From: Gracilibacillus halotolerans
Lineage (GTDB): Bacteria; Bacillota; Bacilli; Bacillales; Amphibacillaceae
NCBI RefSeq assembly: GCF_014206945.1
Contig: NZ_JACHON010000005.1
Location: 1-64,000 of the forward strand
Direction: 5' to 3'
DNA: 64,000 nucleotides
The translations under genes were made by a program, and so were the position numbers. Numbering within the stretch: the stretch's first letter is position 1; every line of letters starts with the position of its first letter. Of the stretch, positions 54,314-63,946 are shown in pieces. The notes beneath the pieces are model-generated. The model did no database searches, was not told the origin of the DNA, and was given only the letters and a program-made list of their open reading frames with translations.

Positions 54314-55882
54314 TTATAAATATTTCCTCAATAAATATGTCGGTGTACAGCTCCATGCATGGCAGTAGCTATTGATGATATGATCTCCATATGGTGAAAA
54401 TTCTTTGTCCTCCGGGTTATATAACTCCCAGAAAGTATCCGCACCGTCACGAACCATGCCACCCCAATACATTTTAATCCAGTCAAGTGCCTCTTTCTTC
54501 AGATCTGAAATAAATAAAGCCTCAACGAGATGATGGTGCATGTAAGGTGTATTCATTCCAACCGCTTCTTTATCTTTCAATAAACGTTTTAACAGTTGCT
54601 GATTATCTTCCTTTTCCAGTACCCCTGCTAATACCATCCAGACTTGGCTTGCCCAAGAAACCTGACGATCCGAACCACTTATAAAAAACCCTTGCTCTTC
54701 ATCCCATAAATGCTCAACAGTAGCTTGCGTGATTCTTTCTAATGCTTCTGCTAGCTTTTCCTGCTCTGCTTTCTTTTCTAATGCTTCTGCAAGAGCGATT
54801 GCTTTTCTTAAAACAAATAGTAAGATAGCTTGGGATGGAGCTTGTTTATTTAAATCCCCTTGCCAATCAATAAAGGACCACCATGTTTCATCATCTATGA
54901 CAATATTGTTTTCATCTAATCGTTCTATACCTAATTCAACTTGTCGTAATGCAGTTGGCCATAAATCTACTAACGTTTCCTTATCTCCTGTCGCCTCATA
55001 ATAATCATGTAAAGTTGAGGTGAATAATAAAGAATAATCATATAAAAATGTATCATCAGGAATTAAGGTTGGTGCGATAAACAAGTTAGCAGATACTTGT
55101 CCATGCTGATTTGGCACTGCTGCAAATTGGTAAAGGTTTCGTTTTACTAAGTCATTATTTTGAAAACTAACATAATTCGCTTGTGCTTGTAAATGTAAGT
55201 CTCCTAACCAAAGTCTTCTGTCACGTTTCGGACCATCTTCAAACACATCCTGCATACAATCAAGCAATGTTTTATTACTGATGCGCTCAATTTCTGCTAA
55301 TTCGTTATCTTTATATTCAGCTGGAACAAGCTTCTCTTTATCCGCCGAAGTAACAGTCTCTACGACCGCTTTGGTGAAGGATACTTTGTATTTTGGTGAA
55401 GTATCCAGCACTTCTAGCTTTAAGTAACGGAAGCTATAACGACGAGAAAACTCTAATACTTGTGGTAAAACATCGACATGAATGATTTCCTCTTGTAACC
55501 AAGAACTGCTTAATCGTCCCTTATAATTGGAAAAAGGTTCTGCAACCTCTACAGGCATTTCACCGAACGTTAGCTTTAAATGGAGAGGTGCATCTGGTGG
55601 ACTTCCGACAGGCTTCACATCAAGCTTCAAGTAACCAACTAGATGGTCGTTAAAGTCTAAAATGATACTGTCACCTTTTCCAAGCACCTTATCTTCTAAC
55701 GCCGCACCGCTATCAATTTCCCTTACTCCCCAACCGTGTATTTTCCCCTCATCCTTTTCTACCTCTACTAGACGAGCTACTTCTACATTTTCGCGATGCA
55801 AAGTCGGTTTTAATTGATCTGCTACCTTTTCAAATCTTTCATTTCTTACAATCTCATGATCTAAATTTTGTTGAAATTCCAT
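54314..55882 (-). CDS. GH78-like alpha-L-rhamnosidase (short form)
   Basis: A 522-residue protein with an N-terminal beta-sandwich (about 1-190) and an (alpha/alpha)6 barrel. The barrel carries the family signature EDGPKRDRRLWLGD with D216, and WWSFIDWQGD. It lacks the extra N-terminal domains of classical 880-residue enzymes and has no signal peptide, so it acts in the cytoplasm on imported rhamnosides. It is the last gene of the rhamnoside operon, 7 bases after the 676-residue GH78 gene, with its ribosome site overlapping that stop codon. It could have a different glycoside specificity. Confidence 0.8.
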   Translation of the reverse strand: MEFQQNLDHEIVRNERFEKVADQLKPTLHRENVEVARLVEVEKDEGKIHGWGVREIDSGAALEDKVLGKGDSIILDFNDHLVGYLKLDVKPVGSPPDAPLHLKLTFGEMPVEVAEPFSNYKGRLSSSWLQEEIIHVDVLPQVLEFSRRYSFRYLKLEVLDTSPKYKVSFTKAVVETVTSADKEKLVPAEYKDNELAEIERISNKTLLDCMQDVFEDGPKRDRRLWLGDLHLQAQANYVSFQNNDLVKRNLYQFAAVPNQHGQVSANLFIAPTLIPDDTFLYDYSLLFTSTLHDYYEATGDKETLVDLWPTALRQVELGIERLDENNIVIDDETWWSFIDWQGDLNKQAPSQAILLFVLRKAIALAEALEKKAEQEKLAEALERITQATVEHLWDEEQGFFISGSDRQVSWASQVWMVLAGVLEKEDNQQLLKRLLKDKEAVGMNTPYMHHHLVEALFISDLKKEALDWIKMYWGGMVRDGADTFWELYNPEDKEFSPYGDHIINSYCHAWSCTPTYLLRKYL

Positions 55883-55889
55883 TATCCGG

Positions 55890-57920
55890 TCACCCCTCTA
55901 TGTCTATTAAAAGCTCTGTACCGTCAGCCGGGATTTCCTTCTCATAGGAAACATCCCCATTGTAAGAGCGTAAAATCCCCCCAGATTTCGTTGCTTTTAC
56001 TCGTATCTGTTGTTTATCCATATAAACCTCAACTTCTCCATCTGCAACAGGCATTGTCCCTTCCATCCACTCTAGACCTCCCAGTTGAGGTTCCACAATG
56101 AATGTTTCATAGCCTGGCGACAAAGGCTTCACACCGAGAAAATATTTACCTAATAAATAAATCGGACTCGCTCCCCATGCATGGCAAAGACTCTTACCAT
56201 ATGGAATTCCGTACATTTCGTAATGCTCAGCATCCTTTTGCTTCGGATCGTATGCCTCCCAAAACGATGTCGCACCTAGGTCTAGCATTCCACCCCAATA
56301 ATCTAGTATTTCATCTAAAACTTTTTCTTGCTCGTTCACTTCACATAATGCTGCGAGTTCAAAAAAGCGCATGTATGGCGTAGTAATTTTCTGAACATCA
56401 TCATTCAATAGGACTTGCTTCTTGACCTTTAGCCTATCAGCATCATCAAGCGTATCGTACAATAGCGCAAACATATTCGGGTATTTCGTTACTTTTTCAT
56501 CCAGCTGTCCATCTAATCGTCGATGAACGAAACCACCTTTATCTTCTACCCAAAAATACTCTTTAATTCGTAACTGAAGTTCTTCTGCTAATTCCAAATA
56601 GTACTCCGACTCTTTTTCCTTACCAATAATCTTTGCTAGTTTACCGAGCGAATCCAAACTCTTGTAAAGTAAGATTTGAATCGTACTAACTTCACCTTTA
56701 TTGTCTATATCCGCCCAATCTACGAATACCCAGTCCGCTTCTATCCCTTCCATCATGCCTTTTTCATTCCGACGGTCTAGGCAAAATTTCATCAAGCTAA
56801 CCATATTATCGTATTGCGATTCGATAAATTCCTTATCCGCCGTATGAACATAGTAATCGTACATACTAATAAACCAATATAAACTATAATCTAATATTGT
56901 ATTAATATGCGCATGAACAGGGTCTTTTCCTCGTAAAGCAATCAACGTACGCTTCACTACATCCTGATCAAAAAAGCTATAGTAGTTCATTAAAAACGAT
57001 TGATACGAATCCCCTGACCATACCCAGCGATCTCGTTTAATCCCATCAAAAATAAATTCTCTCGTATTAAGATGAAAAGTGTAAACGGATGTATCCCATA
57101 TTTGATTGAGTTGCTCATTCGAGCTGCGGAATTTACCTCGATAGCTAACAGGCAAATACTCATACAACATCGATACATCACCGATATGGAAATCTTTCTC
57201 TTTCGGAACAATCGAAACATAACGAAACGCACGAGATTGTGGGAATGTATAACTTTCCCCAAGAGAACTATCTAACTTCTCATGATCAACCAATATACAA
57301 TGCTCAAAATCCTCTGCTTCTTCCTTTGATTCCCCGTAATAAACCGCAATTTCACTTTGACCTTTTATCCCAATCAACTGTAAGAAGCCGAATGTTTCCT
57401 TTCCAAAATCTACGAAGTAACCATTACCTCTTTTTTCAATCTCGATAGGCTGCTCTAGTTTTGTTTCTAATTGATAACGTGATGGAATCGTTTCTGGCGA
57501 ATGAAAAACTTCTTTCCAGCTACCTGGTTTCTTCCACTGATTATCGTAGCAAGAGACCTTCCATTCATCATTGGTGAAAATCGTCTTCCCCTTTGCATAA
57601 ATTGAGGGTACACGTTCATTGTTATACACGGAAACTCTCAATATATGTTTTCCTGCAGGTAGTGTAATCCTTTCGTCATTAAAACGTCCGTTATCTAGAT
57701 CATCAATATAAACAGAAAAATCTCCATCTGCTTTAAAGAAAACTTCTTCTGGCTCGTCTAATTCATATTCATAGATAAATTGAACCGAAATATAATGATA
57801 ATCCATTCGCCAATAAGGCGGGAACATTACTTGACGCATCTCTCTCTTTACCGAAACATGCTGATGTAACCAAACCTCCCAATCACCTGGGTACCAAATC
57901 CAATATGCCTCTTTTTTCAA
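55890..57920 (-). CDS. GH78-like alpha-L-rhamnosidase (676 residues)
   Basis: A cytoplasmic family 78-type glycosidase with an N-terminal beta-sandwich (about 1-260). The six-hairpin barrel carries FDGIKRDRWVWSGD (D292) and VFVDWADI, and a C-terminal beta domain (FIVEPQLGGLEWMEGTMPV) follows. No signal peptide. The start is TTG with a GAGAGGGA site upstream; no closer ATG fits. It lies 88 bases after the 881-residue enzyme gene, the widest gap inside the enzyme part of the operon, with a hairpin between them. Sequence similarity among the three enzymes is low by eye, so they probably remove different rhamnose linkages. Confidence 0.85.
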   Translation of the reverse strand: MKKEAYWIWYPGDWEVWLHQHVSVKREMRQVMFPPYWRMDYHYISVQFIYEYELDEPEEVFFKADGDFSVYIDDLDNGRFNDERITLPAGKHILRVSVYNNERVPSIYAKGKTIFTNDEWKVSCYDNQWKKPGSWKEVFHSPETIPSRYQLETKLEQPIEIEKRGNGYFVDFGKETFGFLQLIGIKGQSEIAVYYGESKEEAEDFEHCILVDHEKLDSSLGESYTFPQSRAFRYVSIVPKEKDFHIGDVSMLYEYLPVSYRGKFRSSNEQLNQIWDTSVYTFHLNTREFIFDGIKRDRWVWSGDSYQSFLMNYYSFFDQDVVKRTLIALRGKDPVHAHINTILDYSLYWFISMYDYYVHTADKEFIESQYDNMVSLMKFCLDRRNEKGMMEGIEADWVFVDWADIDNKGEVSTIQILLYKSLDSLGKLAKIIGKEKESEYYLELAEELQLRIKEYFWVEDKGGFVHRRLDGQLDEKVTKYPNMFALLYDTLDDADRLKVKKQVLLNDDVQKITTPYMRFFELAALCEVNEQEKVLDEILDYWGGMLDLGATSFWEAYDPKQKDAEHYEMYGIPYGKSLCHAWGASPIYLLGKYFLGVKPLSPGYETFIVEPQLGGLEWMEGTMPVADGEVEVYMDKQQIRVKATKSGGILRSYNGDVSYEKEIPADGTELLIDIEG

Positions 57921-57958
57921 CTACATCCCTCTCTCTATCAAACATGATGATGTGAGAA

Positions 57959-58003
57959 ATGGCTAGCCAATTCCTCTTAATGAGAAATATAACTAGCCAC
58001 CAT
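57959..58003 (-). other. Intra-operon hairpin between two GH78 genes
   Basis: On the minus strand TGGCTAG and CTAGCCA pair around a loop of about 28 bases. No T-run follows. It may be a processing or partial stop signal. Confidence 0.4.
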
Positions 58004-58008
58004 TCTGT

Positions 58009-60654
58009 TTAATACGTAAATCGATACGTACCTGAACCGATTAATATATCAATACTGTCCCCTGGATCTGCAAAAGATAGAATTCCACTTGCTTGAGATA
58101 ATGGAGTATTATTCTCTTTTACATTCTCTATTTTAGCGCCCAATAATTTCACTTGAGCTGTCGTATTTACTGGTACAATCACTTCTAATTCCATACCTCC
58201 TGCTTCCGTCTTTCTCCATGCACTTTTTATTTCTCCGTACATCGATTCATAAGTTGCTTCTACCCAATCCAATCCTTCACCAATGTGTGGTTGAATTGTA
58301 AATTGTTTAAAGGCAGGAACCTCTTCGTCCAATTCAATTCCAGCAACTTTACGATATAACCAATCACCAATCGCACCATATGCATAGTGGTTAAACGAGT
58401 TCATATCCGTACTCCAGAAGCTTCCGTCCTCTTTAATTCCATCCCAATGCTCCCAGATAGTCGTTGCGCCTTTCGTAATTTGGTACAACCAAGAAGGGTA
58501 ATCTTTCTGGAATAATAGTGTGTATGCTGCATCATTTAACCCATTCTCTGTCAGCACATGGTTTAGATAAGGTGTCCCTACAAAGCCTGTCGTTAAATGA
58601 TAATCCGTTTCTTGTAGAAGCTTATCTAATTCTTTCACAACTCTGCTCTTTGCTTGCGTATCGACTAAATCGAACATGAGAGCAAGTACGTGTGCAGTTT
58701 GTGTTGGAACTGCTAAATTTCCACTTGGAGTCACATATTCATCTTGAAATGCGTTGACAATGTTATCTTCTAGCTCCGCATAGTACTGATAATCTTCTTC
58801 TTTTCCTAATATTTCTGCCGTCTTTTTCACAATCGATGTAGAATATGCGAAGAAAGCAGTAGCAATATAAGCGCGGTCCGTCGCTCCTACATAGCTGTCT
58901 GGTTTGGAATCGAGTGCAAGCCAGTCACCAAAATGGAAGCCTGTATTCCACAGATACGGATTGTCTCCTTGTGCCTTAATATAGGAAACCCATGCTTTCA
59001 TACTGTCGTATTGCTCTTGTAAAATACGTTTGTCCCCGTAAGCAATATAAAGTGTCCATGGATTAATGACTGCTGCGTCTCCCCAAGCGGCTGACCCGAA
59101 TGAATTATGGTCATCATCACTTTCCGGATCGTCAATTTGTGAAAGAACATTCGGTACAACAAATGGTACAGAACCATCTTCTCTCTGATCCGCTTCTACA
59201 TCACGAAGCCACTTCGTAAAGAATGGAGCAACGTTCGCCAAATAACTCGCCGTACGGATAAACATTTGTGCATCACCTGTCCAACCTAAACGCTCATCTC
59301 GCTGTGGACAGTCTGTTGGCACATCAAGGAAGTTCCCTTTTAATCCCCAAACGATATTATGCTGTAACTGGTTAATCATATCATCCGAGCTCTTGAAGTC
59401 ACCTGTCATTTCCATATCCGAGTGCAACACCATACCATGGAAATTGTCTAACTGGAGTTGATCTTCTTCGAATCCGATTAACTGAACATAACGGAAGCCT
59501 TGGAAACTGAAACGTGGCGCAAATGTTTCTTTCCCTTCTCCACTTAAAATATACTGGTTTGTCTGTTTTGCTGTTCTCAAGTTAGCTGTATAGAAATTGC
59601 CGTCGCCATCTAATATTTCAGCATGCTTGATTTCAACCGTTTGACCAGGTTTACCTTCAATATCAAATTCAACCCAACCAACCATATTTTGTCCAAAGTC
59701 AATTACAATTTCGCCGTTCGGTGTGCGAATCAACTCTTTAGCAGAAAGGGAATGGATTTTTCTTACTAGTTCATTTTCCTGCGCCACAAGCTTATACTTC
59801 GATTCAGACAGAATGTCGACAGCCTGCCAATTGTCCGATACGAATTGTGCATCTACCGTTTCACCATGATAAAGCTCTGACTCACGAATCGCACTTTCGG
59901 TTACTTGCCATGATTCATCTGTCACAATGACTTCTGTCTTACCATCTTCATATTCCACATGTAATTCAGCTAGTAATCCAAGACGATTTCCGTAAATTTC
60001 TTTTTGATTTTCCCAGCCGAGATTACCTCGATACCATCCATTTCCTAACAATGCCGTCCATTCGTTATTTCCTTCCACCAATTGTCTCGTCACATCATAC
60101 GTTTGATACTGTAATCTTGTATGGTAACTCGTCCAACCTGGTGTGAAATAATCCTCTCCAACTCGTTCGCCATTAAGATGTAGCTCATAAAGACCAAGTG
60201 CTGTTGCATAAATACGAGCCTTTTTCACTTTACCTTTTGCTTCGAAAGCTACTTTAAATTGTGGACTTGGTTTCTTATCCATACTTTCTGGAGTACTGAT
60301 CCACTTCGCTTGCCATTCCTTAGGCTGCATCAATCCCATTTCAAAATAGGTCGTTTCTGACCAATCGGTTTCGTTCCCATGCTGATCCGCTACTCGGACA
60401 CGGACATAATAACGTGTTTTGGAAATTGGATTTAACCCATCCAAGCTAATGTGAAGACTTTCGTCGGAAGAAACTTCACCAGAATCCCAAACAACAGTAT
60501 CAAAACTGTCTTCCGTTGCAACTTGTAGATGATACATGCCTTGTCGCACGTTTCTTCCTTCTGCTTGAATCTTCCAACTTACTCTTGGCTTTGTTACATC
60601 AATTCCGATTGGATTCTTTTGATACTCAATTCGAACGTCATAAACTGAAAGCAT
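58009..60654 (-). CDS. Alpha-L-rhamnosidase, GH78, full-length
   Basis: An 881-residue enzyme with the classical GH78 order: N-terminal Ig-like domain (about 1-105), the Bac_rhamnosid_N-type beta-sandwich (about 135-310), a further beta domain, the (alpha/alpha)6 catalytic barrel and a C-terminal beta domain (ending SIDILIGSGTYRFTY). The signature DCPQRDERLGWTGD (from D448) carries catalytic-site residues. TTIWEHWDGIK, near the end of the barrel, is also typical. It releases terminal alpha-L-rhamnose from plant glycosides or pectin fragments. No signal peptide, so it is cytoplasmic. The start has CAGGAGGG upstream and lies 17 bases after the permease stop. Confidence 0.95.
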   Translation of the reverse strand: MLSVYDVRIEYQKNPIGIDVTKPRVSWKIQAEGRNVRQGMYHLQVATEDSFDTVVWDSGEVSSDESLHISLDGLNPISKTRYYVRVRVADQHGNETDWSETTYFEMGLMQPKEWQAKWISTPESMDKKPSPQFKVAFEAKGKVKKARIYATALGLYELHLNGERVGEDYFTPGWTSYHTRLQYQTYDVTRQLVEGNNEWTALLGNGWYRGNLGWENQKEIYGNRLGLLAELHVEYEDGKTEVIVTDESWQVTESAIRESELYHGETVDAQFVSDNWQAVDILSESKYKLVAQENELVRKIHSLSAKELIRTPNGEIVIDFGQNMVGWVEFDIEGKPGQTVEIKHAEILDGDGNFYTANLRTAKQTNQYILSGEGKETFAPRFSFQGFRYVQLIGFEEDQLQLDNFHGMVLHSDMEMTGDFKSSDDMINQLQHNIVWGLKGNFLDVPTDCPQRDERLGWTGDAQMFIRTASYLANVAPFFTKWLRDVEADQREDGSVPFVVPNVLSQIDDPESDDDHNSFGSAAWGDAAVINPWTLYIAYGDKRILQEQYDSMKAWVSYIKAQGDNPYLWNTGFHFGDWLALDSKPDSYVGATDRAYIATAFFAYSTSIVKKTAEILGKEEDYQYYAELEDNIVNAFQDEYVTPSGNLAVPTQTAHVLALMFDLVDTQAKSRVVKELDKLLQETDYHLTTGFVGTPYLNHVLTENGLNDAAYTLLFQKDYPSWLYQITKGATTIWEHWDGIKEDGSFWSTDMNSFNHYAYGAIGDWLYRKVAGIELDEEVPAFKQFTIQPHIGEGLDWVEATYESMYGEIKSAWRKTEAGGMELEVIVPVNTTAQVKLLGAKIENVKENNTPLSQASGILSFADPGDSIDILIGSGTYRFTY

Positions 60655-60671
60655 TTCTTACCCTCCTGTAT

Positions 60672-61556
60672 TTATCCTTTTACAGCTCCTGCTGCCATAC
60701 CTGATACAATCTTTTCACTGAAGAATAGGAACAGAATAAATGGTGGTATCGTAATTAACAATACGTTTGCAAATAATAGGTTCCAATCCGTGTTGAACAT
60801 ACTCATAAAGTTATACAGTGTTAATTGTACTGTGGCATTTTCAGAACCTGGAAAGAAGTATAATGGGTGAACGAAGTCGTTGAAAATCGTTACCGCGTTT
60901 AAAATAATAACGGTAGAGTGTACCGGTTTTAACATCGGGAAAATGATTTTTGTAAATAGCTGCAATCCACCAGTACCATCGATAATAGCAGCTTCGTCAA
61001 TTTCTTTAGGTATTGCTGCAATAAACCCTGTGTATAGAAGGATTGTAAATGGTATTTGAATAGCAGCCTCTACAAGGATGATCCCTGTAAAAGATTTAAA
61101 GATTCCGAACTGCTCTAATACCCATATAGTCGGAACAACTGCTGGTGGAATCATTAATCCAGCAAGGAATAATCCACTTAGCGTTTTTGATAATTTACTA
61201 ACACGACGGTGCAATACAAACGCCGCCATTGAACCAACGAAGATTAAGATTACAATAGATACTACCGTAATTACGGTACTGTTGAAAAATGCTGTTAATA
61301 GCATATAGTCTCGTGCTTGAATAACTTCAACTATATTTTCCCAAATTCTAAATTCCGTCGGCCACGCAATCGAAAGCTGTGCGGCATCTGCACTATTTTT
61401 CATAGCATTCACAATGATGAAATAGAATGGAACTAAGAAAAAGATCGAACAAACAATAACAGCAAAGATTTCAATTATGAGCTGAATTGCGTTCTTCTTT
61501 TGCTTTTCTTTGCTATTTACTTGATTAGATTGAGTCATGCTGTGTGTCTGGCTCAT
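60672..61556 (-). CDS. Sugar ABC transporter permease (MalG type)
   Basis: A 294-residue membrane subunit with six helices and the EAA loop EAAIIDGTGGLQLFTKIIFP. The start overlaps the stop of the partner permease as ATGA. Followed after 17 bases by the GH78 gene, so it probably imports rhamnose-containing oligosaccharides. The operon holds no ATPase gene. Confidence 0.9.
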   Translation of the reverse strand: MSQTHSMTQSNQVNSKEKQKKNAIQLIIEIFAVIVCSIFFLVPFYFIIVNAMKNSADAAQLSIAWPTEFRIWENIVEVIQARDYMLLTAFFNSTVITVVSIVILIFVGSMAAFVLHRRVSKLSKTLSGLFLAGLMIPPAVVPTIWVLEQFGIFKSFTGIILVEAAIQIPFTILLYTGFIAAIPKEIDEAAIIDGTGGLQLFTKIIFPMLKPVHSTVIILNAVTIFNDFVHPLYFFPGSENATVQLTLYNFMSMFNTDWNLLFANVLLITIPPFILFLFFSEKIVSGMAAGAVKG

Positions 61557-62413
61557 AAGTCCACCTCTTTCCTATTCAGGAATCTAAAGATTGGATATAC
61601 GATGATAGCAACTATCAAGAATAGAAGTACGTTACCAGCAGTAGATAAACCATAGAATCCTGCTTGGTATTGCTTATAAATAATAGATGCGATTAAGTCA
61701 GAACTAAATCCAGGTCCTCCACCAGTCATTGCCCAAACGAGGTCAAATGTACGGAGACCACCGATAAGTGCTAACATAACAACCGTATTAATGGCTGGTC
61801 TAGAAAGTGGTAAAGTAATATGAACAAATGCATTCCACTTGTTTCCACCGTCAATTTGGATTGCCTCATAATAATCATTTGGAATGGACATCATACCCGC
61901 GATAAGGATTACGGTTGCAATACCAAGTCCCTTCCAAACATCTACTAATGCAACCGAATAAATAGCTAGATTAGGATTTCCTAACCAATCCGGTCCATCG
62001 ATACCAATCATTCCTAATACGACGTTTATTAACCCTTCAGAAGGGTGCATTAGAACACTGAATGTAATACCGACTGCAATCGTACTAACAAGCACCGGGA
62101 AGAATATTGTGGAGCGAACGAATCGCTTTGTTTTCAATTTGGATGTTAAAATAACCGCCAAGAATATCCCTACAACTACTTTTAACCCTGCTGTTAAAAA
62201 GGCAAAGATAAACGTATTCTTGAATCCAATCATTAAGGAAGGCTCCTCGAAGAACATTCTAAAGTTCTCGAATCCAATCCATTCCCATTCTGTTAATGTC
62301 CAACGAGTAAATCCGAAGAAAAAGGACACAACAGTAGGATAAAGGAAAAGTAGCGCGTAAATTAATAAGGCGGGTAACAATAACCAGTAGCTATATATCT
62401 TGTTTGACTTCAT
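61553..62413 (-). CDS. Sugar ABC transporter permease (MalF type)
   Basis: A 286-residue membrane subunit with six helices and the EAA loop EAIQIDGGNKWNAFVHITLP. It pairs with the permease that follows. The start has a GGGGTGA site 9 bases upstream. It is separated from the binding-protein gene by 87 bases that hold a strong hairpin. Confidence 0.9.
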   Translation of the reverse strand: MKSNKIYSYWLLLPALLIYALLFLYPTVVSFFFGFTRWTLTEWEWIGFENFRMFFEEPSLMIGFKNTFIFAFLTAGLKVVVGIFLAVILTSKLKTKRFVRSTIFFPVLVSTIAVGITFSVLMHPSEGLINVVLGMIGIDGPDWLGNPNLAIYSVALVDVWKGLGIATVILIAGMMSIPNDYYEAIQIDGGNKWNAFVHITLPLSRPAINTVVMLALIGGLRTFDLVWAMTGGGPGFSSDLIASIIYKQYQAGFYGLSTAGNVLLFLIVAIIVYPIFRFLNRKEVDL

Positions 62414-62443
62414 CTCCCTGTCACCCCTATCAAAATTGTTTGG

Positions 62444-62484
62444 AAAAGCCCTGTTATGCTACTACGTTATAACAGGGCTTTTTT
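62444..62484 (-). other. Intra-operon hairpin after the solute-binding protein gene
   Basis: AAAAGCCCTGTTAT pairs with ATAACAGGGCTTTT, 14 base pairs around a short loop. On the minus strand only four T follow, so it is probably a partial terminator or mRNA stabiliser that favours binding-protein synthesis. On the plus strand a T-run makes it a full terminator. Confidence 0.7.
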
Positions 62485-62500
62485 CTTCTCTATAGATGGT

Positions 62501-63823
62501 TTACCATCCTTCAATTTGTAACTGCTTCGCTTGACGTTCTACGTCACGATCGTACTTATCTGCACCTTCTTCAGGTGGTACCATTCCTAATCCAACCTCT
62601 ACAGTAATCTGCTCTAGGTTTGGACCTTTAAGTGGAGACAAGAATTCAAGTGCTGGAGCTGTTTTACCTGCATCTTGATACTCCATCATATCTTTAACTG
62701 CTGTATACGCATCATCTGGTAATTCTACGTCATGCAATGCGTATGGACCATATGCTTTCATATTAGCCATATACGTCTCTTGACCTTCCTCAGAAACAAA
62801 GTATTCTAACCATTGTTTCGCTGCATCAGCATTTTCGGAATTAGCATTTACTGCAAGAGTAGCTGGAATCCAAATCGTTGCACCATGATTGTCTGGATCA
62901 TCACTTGGTTGGCCAAAGAAACCAATGTCATTTACTTGATCAGGGAAACGATCATTGATTGCTTGCAATGTCGTCGTTAGCATTGGATAGTGTGCTGCTT
63001 CACCAGTTGCTAACATTTCGATTGCGTCCTCATAGCTAGTAGCTGTTTCTTCGTCATTGTAATGACCATGATCTTGTAAATCTTGTAATTTTTCAAATCC
63101 TGCTAAAGCAATTGGAGTAGAAGCAAATTTCGCCTCATTGTTTGTAAATTTATCCGCAAATTCTGGATCAACGGAATGTACGTTATAATAGTCACCTAGT
63201 AAGATAACTTGTGATGTCCAAGTATCTTTAAAAGAAGCAATTACAGGGACCTTTCCTGCTTCTTTAATTTTGTCATTATTCGCAAGTAGTTCATCCCAAG
63301 TAGTCGGAACTTCTAATCCTAATTCTTCATAAACTTTAACGTTATACATCCATCCACCAGCAAAAGTAGATTCACCAGGAACACCATATACTCCTTCACC
63401 TACTGTAACAGCTTCTTTAAAGTCATCTGTTACTCGGTCCATGAAAGCTTCACCAGATAAATCTAGGAAATGCTCTTCTGGATTCAATGCTTGGAATAAG
63501 GAACCTGAGTTATACCACATGATATCTGTCATTTCGTCGGTAGCCAATCTTGTCTTTACAATATTGTCTCCCTCTGTACCACCTGGTCGTAATTCAAATT
63601 CTGTTTGGATATTAAATTTTTCCTCAATATCCTCTGCTACAGCTTCTAAACCATCTGTTACCGTTTGGTTGTCAATCAAGAAGCTAAGTGTAATCGGGTC
63701 TTCACTATCACCTGATGTTTCGTTACTATCTGAGTCACTATCACCACTACCACAAGCTGCTAGAAGTAAAAGTAACAATGCTGCAAAAATTGCGATTAGT
63801 GCTTTTCTACTAAAAAGTTTCAT
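62501..63823 (-). CDS. Carbohydrate ABC transporter solute-binding lipoprotein
   Basis: A 440-residue family 1 binding protein, with lipoprotein signal ending at C24 (LLAACGSG) and an acidic Ser/Asp linker. The body has typical stretches GGTEGDNIVKTRLATDEMTDIMWYN, YGVPGESTFAGGWMYN and ATGEAAHYPMLTT. It sits on the outer face of the membrane and should bind a rhamnoside, judged from the three GH78 genes in the operon. The start has AGGGGG upstream. It is the first gene of a six-gene leftward operon and lies next to an AraC-type regulator. Confidence 0.92.
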   Translation of the reverse strand: MKLFSRKALIAIFAALLLLLLAACGSGDSDSDSNETSGDSEDPITLSFLIDNQTVTDGLEAVAEDIEEKFNIQTEFELRPGGTEGDNIVKTRLATDEMTDIMWYNSGSLFQALNPEEHFLDLSGEAFMDRVTDDFKEAVTVGEGVYGVPGESTFAGGWMYNVKVYEELGLEVPTTWDELLANNDKIKEAGKVPVIASFKDTWTSQVILLGDYYNVHSVDPEFADKFTNNEAKFASTPIALAGFEKLQDLQDHGHYNDEETATSYEDAIEMLATGEAAHYPMLTTTLQAINDRFPDQVNDIGFFGQPSDDPDNHGATIWIPATLAVNANSENADAAKQWLEYFVSEEGQETYMANMKAYGPYALHDVELPDDAYTAVKDMMEYQDAGKTAPALEFLSPLKGPNLEQITVEVGLGMVPPEEGADKYDRDVERQAKQLQIEGW

Positions 63824-63913
63824 TTGAATTTACCCCCTTGTTAATAACTTAAGTACACTTATAGTATAAAACGCTTCCACACCCTCGAAATACCTATTTA
63901 TTTAACAAATAAG

Positions 63914-63946
63914 GGGGGTGATTTTTACTAATCGAAAAAATCACCC
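63914..63946 (-). terminator. Terminator of the AraC-type regulator gene
   Basis: On the minus strand GGGGTGATTTTT pairs with AAAAATCACCCC, followed by CCTTATTTG. The stop codon of the regulator (TGA at 63943-63941) lies inside the 5' arm. Confidence 0.75.
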
